In this document: one piece after another, positions 28,088-30,647 of the stretch
Layout of the letters: every line of letters begins with the position of its first letter
How positions within the stretch are numbered: the first letter of the stretch is position 1
From: CAIZQW01 sp037133395
Lineage (GTDB): Bacteria; Verrucomicrobiota; Kiritimatiellia; RFP12; UBA1067
Assembly: GCA_037133395.1 (NCBI GenBank)
Contig: JBAXOG010000049.1
Coordinates: forward strand, 1 to 30,647
DNA: 30,647 nt
Direction of reading: 5' to 3'
Made by a program: the position numbers and the translations under genes
Notes under the pieces: model-generated
Seen by the model: only the letters and a program-made list of their open reading frames with translations
Database searches by the model: none
Told to the model about the DNA's origin: nothing

Positions 28088-29695
28088 ATGTACGATTTCA
28101 TCATCAAAAATGGACTCGTCGTCGACGGAATAGGCTCACCCGCTCGCATCATGGACATCGCGACTTCTGATGATCGTATTGTGGCGATGGGTGATCTTTC
28201 TTCCGCTCAAGCACACGAAAGCATTGACGCGAAAGAGCAGGTCGTCGTGCCAGGGTTTATTGATGCCCATGCGCATTCCGACACCTATCTGCTCATCGAA
28301 CCTGACGCACCCAGCAAGTTGACACAAGGGATCACGACTGAAATCAACGGTCAATGCGGCGGATCGGGCGCACCGCGTCTGGGCCAAGCGCGATTACCCT
28401 CTGATTGGGCCTCGCGCTTTTATCCCCGAGCCACGAGCCCAATGACCAAAGACAAAGGACGAGAGGAGGGACCGACGTGGTCGACGGTAGCGGAATATCG
28501 CGAACTTTTTGAACAGGTTGTCCCTGCTATCAACTCCGTACAGTTCATCGGTCATAATACACTTCGCGCTGGAGTCATGGGGTACGAACCCCGTGAAGCG
28601 AGTACGGAGGAGATCAAGGAAATGCAACGTCGCCTTCAACAGGCACTGGCAGATGGTGGCTGGGGTCTGACAACAGGACTACTCTATCAACCAGGGAAAT
28701 ATGCGGCCTCCCTTGAAATCGAGGCTCTCGCGCGTACGGCCACCCAAGGTGCAGGCATGTATGCTTCACATATCCGTAATGAAGGCGATACGCTACTGGA
28801 GTCTGTTGAAGAGGTGCTAAGCCTCGTTGAAAAAATAGGAATTCATGCACAAATTTCTCACCTCAAAACAGCGGGTCCCCCTAACTGGCATAAGATCGAC
28901 GCCTTGCTTTCCACACTCAATCAGGCACGTGAAAAAGGATGTTGCGTTCATGCTGACCGTTACCCCTACTTGGCCAGCGGAACTGACCTCGACATCGTTC
29001 TGCCGGAATGGGCTGCAGCAGGTGGAAGAGATGCCATCCTCGCTCATTTACACAACCCTTCCACACGCACACGTATTGAAAAAGAGCTTGATGCGCAGAA
29101 TCGCGAGTGGCCATCCATTATGATTGGCGGGGGTTGGACGCCAGAGGTTCGCGCCGTGAGTGGACGCACCTTACCCGAGGCGGCTCAACACTTCGGACTC
29201 ACCATCGGACAGACCGTCTGTCGCATCATCGATTTGGACAACACACGTACCAGTGCATTCTTCTTCGGCATGAGCGAAGAAAATTTGCTTAGCATACTCG
29301 CGCAACCGTGGGTTATGCCTGGGAGCGATGCCTCTTTGCGTGCTCCATGGGGTGTCTTGGGTGAAGATCATCCCCATCCGCGTGCGTATGGAACCATGCC
29401 AAAATTTTTGACCCTACTCACAAACCAGCTAGGCCTGTCGCTTGAAGAAACGATTCAGCGCATGACAAACTTGCCTGCAACAGCCTTTGGCATCCGAGAC
29501 CGAGGCATCCTGCGGGTTGGCGCGTATGCGGATATCGTTGTCTTTAGGCGCGAAATCTTTAAAGATATTGCGACGTATGCAGCACCGCACCAGTTCTCGA
29601 CGGGCATCAACCACGTGTTTGTCAATGGCTCACATCCTTATCACGAGGGGCAGTTCACTGGTCAGCGCCGTGGCCGCTTCCTGACGCGCAACTGA
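28088..29695 (+). CDS. N-acyl-D-amino-acid deacylase (D-aminoacylase family amidohydrolase)
   Basis: A 535-residue zinc amidohydrolase that would hydrolyse N-acyl-D-amino acids or similar D-amino-acid conjugates. It starts MYDFIIKNGLVVDG, with the HAH metal motif H61/H63 in FIDAHAHSD. C90 (TTEINGQCGG) corresponds to the metal-bridging Cys of D-aminoacylase. H228 (ASHIR), H258 (ISHLK), HADRYPY (288-294) and D414 (PGSDAS) are the expected metal and catalytic residues. No signal peptide is seen, so it is cytoplasmic. ATG 28088 is chosen over the longer open frame (from 27944) because AAGGAG precedes it and the family begins here. D-amino acids from wall turnover are a possible source of substrate. 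Confidence 0.9.
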   Translation: MYDFIIKNGLVVDGIGSPARIMDIATSDDRIVAMGDLSSAQAHESIDAKEQVVVPGFIDAHAHSDTYLLIEPDAPSKLTQGITTEINGQCGGSGAPRLGQARLPSDWASRFYPRATSPMTKDKGREEGPTWSTVAEYRELFEQVVPAINSVQFIGHNTLRAGVMGYEPREASTEEIKEMQRRLQQALADGGWGLTTGLLYQPGKYAASLEIEALARTATQGAGMYASHIRNEGDTLLESVEEVLSLVEKIGIHAQISHLKTAGPPNWHKIDALLSTLNQAREKGCCVHADRYPYLASGTDLDIVLPEWAAAGGRDAILAHLHNPSTRTRIEKELDAQNREWPSIMIGGGWTPEVRAVSGRTLPEAAQHFGLTIGQTVCRIIDLDNTRTSAFFFGMSEENLLSILAQPWVMPGSDASLRAPWGVLGEDHPHPRAYGTMPKFLTLLTNQLGLSLEETIQRMTNLPATAFGIRDRGILRVGAYADIVVFRREIFKDIATYAAPHQFSTGINHVFVNGSHPYHEGQFTGQRRGRFLTRN

Positions 29696-29745
29696 TAAAA
29701 TTATTTTTAAACGCTAAGTTTTCGCTTGCGCTAGTATTAAACGTT

Positions 29746-29773
29746 TTGAGATACTTTCGCAATATTCTGTAAT
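29746..29773 (+). promoter_or_regulatory. Weak promoter candidate for the EF-G-like gene
   Basis: TTGAGA (29746-29751) and TGTAAT (29768-29773) are 16 nt apart, in the AT-rich 111-nt gap before the EF-G-like gene. The match is only moderate. Confidence 0.3.
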
Positions 29774-29806
29774 GAGTAACAACTTAAAGAGATTGGAAGT
29801 ATCGTT

Positions 29807-30647
29807 ATGAGTGATGTACCTGTTGCCAATATTCGTAATTTTGTGATTCTCGGACACAGTGGAACTGGAAAAACAACGCTGACTGACGCGTTAGCATTTA
29901 AAATGGGCTTAAATGATCGCCTCGGGTTAGTCTCTAACGGTTCAAGCGTATCGGACACGTCCGAAGAAGAGAAAAACCGCAAAATAAGTATTTTCGCAAG
30001 CCCTTTTATGGGCGAGTATAGCTTGAACGGTGAAAACTATCGTCTCGTTTTTACAGATGCCCCTGGGTTCATGGATTTTTATGGTCAAGTGCTCGGCGCG
30101 ATCCACGCATCCGACTTTGCATTGATTACTGTTGATGCTGTTTCTGGCGTTCAAGTCGGTACACGCCGTGCATGGAAGGCCTGCAAAGATTCCAACTTGC
30201 CCGCTGTCGGATTCGTCATCACTGGCCTCGACAAGGATAATGCCAACTTTGATAAAACACTCACATCAATTCGTGAAACATTCGGTATGAATTGCGCCCC
30301 TGTGACAGCACTTCTCAACCCGACCACGATTATCAACCTACTCGATGCGAAAGAGTTACCAGACAACCTTGAGGAAATCCATCAGACACTTGCTGAAGCT
30401 GCTGCAGAAACCGATGAAGCGCTTATGGAGAAATATTTTGCTGAAGGAACACTCAACTCAGAAGAAATCCGTAAGGGACTCCATATCGGCATTGATGCAG
30501 GTACCGTTCACCCCGTTTACAGCGTCATGTCCCTGAAGGATATTGGCGTCACCGAACTCATCTCAAGCATCTGCCGCCTCCTCCCAGCACCTGGCGAACG
30601 TGATTTCAAAGATGTCGATGGAAATGTCATCAAGGCTGATGCCAATG
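29807..30647 (+). CDS. EF-G-2-like translation factor GTPase (partial, 3' end outside window)
   Basis: An open frame of 280 codons from ATG 29807 that runs off the window. The P-loop is GHSGTGKT (16-23), where true EF-G has GHIDAGKT. Switch II is DAPGFMDF where EF-G has DTPGHVDF, and the NKxD region reads GLDKDNANF. SGVQVGTRRAWKAC and the replacement of the EF-G switch I by DTSEEEKNRKISI match the EF-G-2/FusA2 paralogue group, as in Thermus EF-G-2. These proteins have the EF-G domain plan, but their cellular role is poorly known. The main fusA is expected elsewhere. Confidence 0.85.
   Translation, partial: MSDVPVANIRNFVILGHSGTGKTTLTDALAFKMGLNDRLGLVSNGSSVSDTSEEEKNRKISIFASPFMGEYSLNGENYRLVFTDAPGFMDFYGQVLGAIHASDFALITVDAVSGVQVGTRRAWKACKDSNLPAVGFVITGLDKDNANFDKTLTSIRETFGMNCAPVTALLNPTTIINLLDAKELPDNLEEIHQTLAEAAAETDEALMEKYFAEGTLNSEEIRKGLHIGIDAGTVHPVYSVMSLKDIGVTELISSICRLLPAPGERDFKDVDGNVIKADAN

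Overview
The window reads as a chromosomal segment of a Gram-negative bacterium of moderate GC. It has lipobox lipoproteins, a pilus/type II secretion assembly pair and a cytochrome with membrane heme ligands. A secreted ThuA-like protein, a HEAT plus F5/8 type C protein and a Tat-exported Gfo/Idh/MocA oxidoreductase lie together, and a BspA-type LRR surface protein is also present. This combination is typical of the Planctomycetota-Verrucomicrobiota-Chlamydiota superphylum, perhaps Verrucomicrobiota, Kiritimatiellota or Lentisphaerota. That placement is inference; no rRNA is present. There is no CRISPR array, transposase, prophage or other clear mobile element.

Layout: (1) 154-4477, minus strand: a PilB/GspE ATPase, a PilC/GspF membrane protein and an NtrC-type sigma-54 activator. 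A near-consensus sigma-54 promoter lies just before the ATPase gene. (2) 4673-8949, plus strand: ThuA-like protein, HEAT/discoidin protein and Gfo/Idh/MocA oxidoreductase, closed by a strong bidirectional terminator. (3) 9023-15105, minus strand: a cell-wall operon transcribed as GT4 glycosyltransferase, murF, murD, three-LysM lipoprotein, ftsW. Its genes overlap or nearly touch, and mraY is absent from its usual place. (4) 15191-15280: tRNA-Ser(CGA) with its own promoter and terminator. (5) 15347-21051: accessory-looking genes, namely a cytochrome c/heme b fusion, a small secreted protein, an LRR surface protein, and an AT-rich methyltransferase/glycosyltransferase pair. (6) 21098-24709: a two-PAS protein converging on clpB. 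(7) 24955-27647, minus strand: nadA, a small lipoprotein, a hexose-6-phosphate mutarotase and a one-domain MGMT. (8) 27790-29695, plus strand: a DUF493 protein and an N-acyl-D-amino-acid deacylase. (9) 29807 to the window end: an EF-G-2-like GTPase, cut off by the window.

Three signals are not explained by ordinary annotation. First, short tandem repeats of 7 nt (once 8 nt) recur in intergenic DNA. One tract, with the same GACTT core as an intergenic tract, lies inside clpB, where the protein has about 17 extra residues in its middle domain. Second, the pilus/secretion operon carries both a sigma-54 promoter and a sigma-54 activator gene, suggesting self-regulation. Third, several genes share an extended -10 motif (TGCTATANT), and for the DUF493 gene its position predicts a leaderless mRNA. 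I did not find convincing evidence for a wholly new defence or mobile system.
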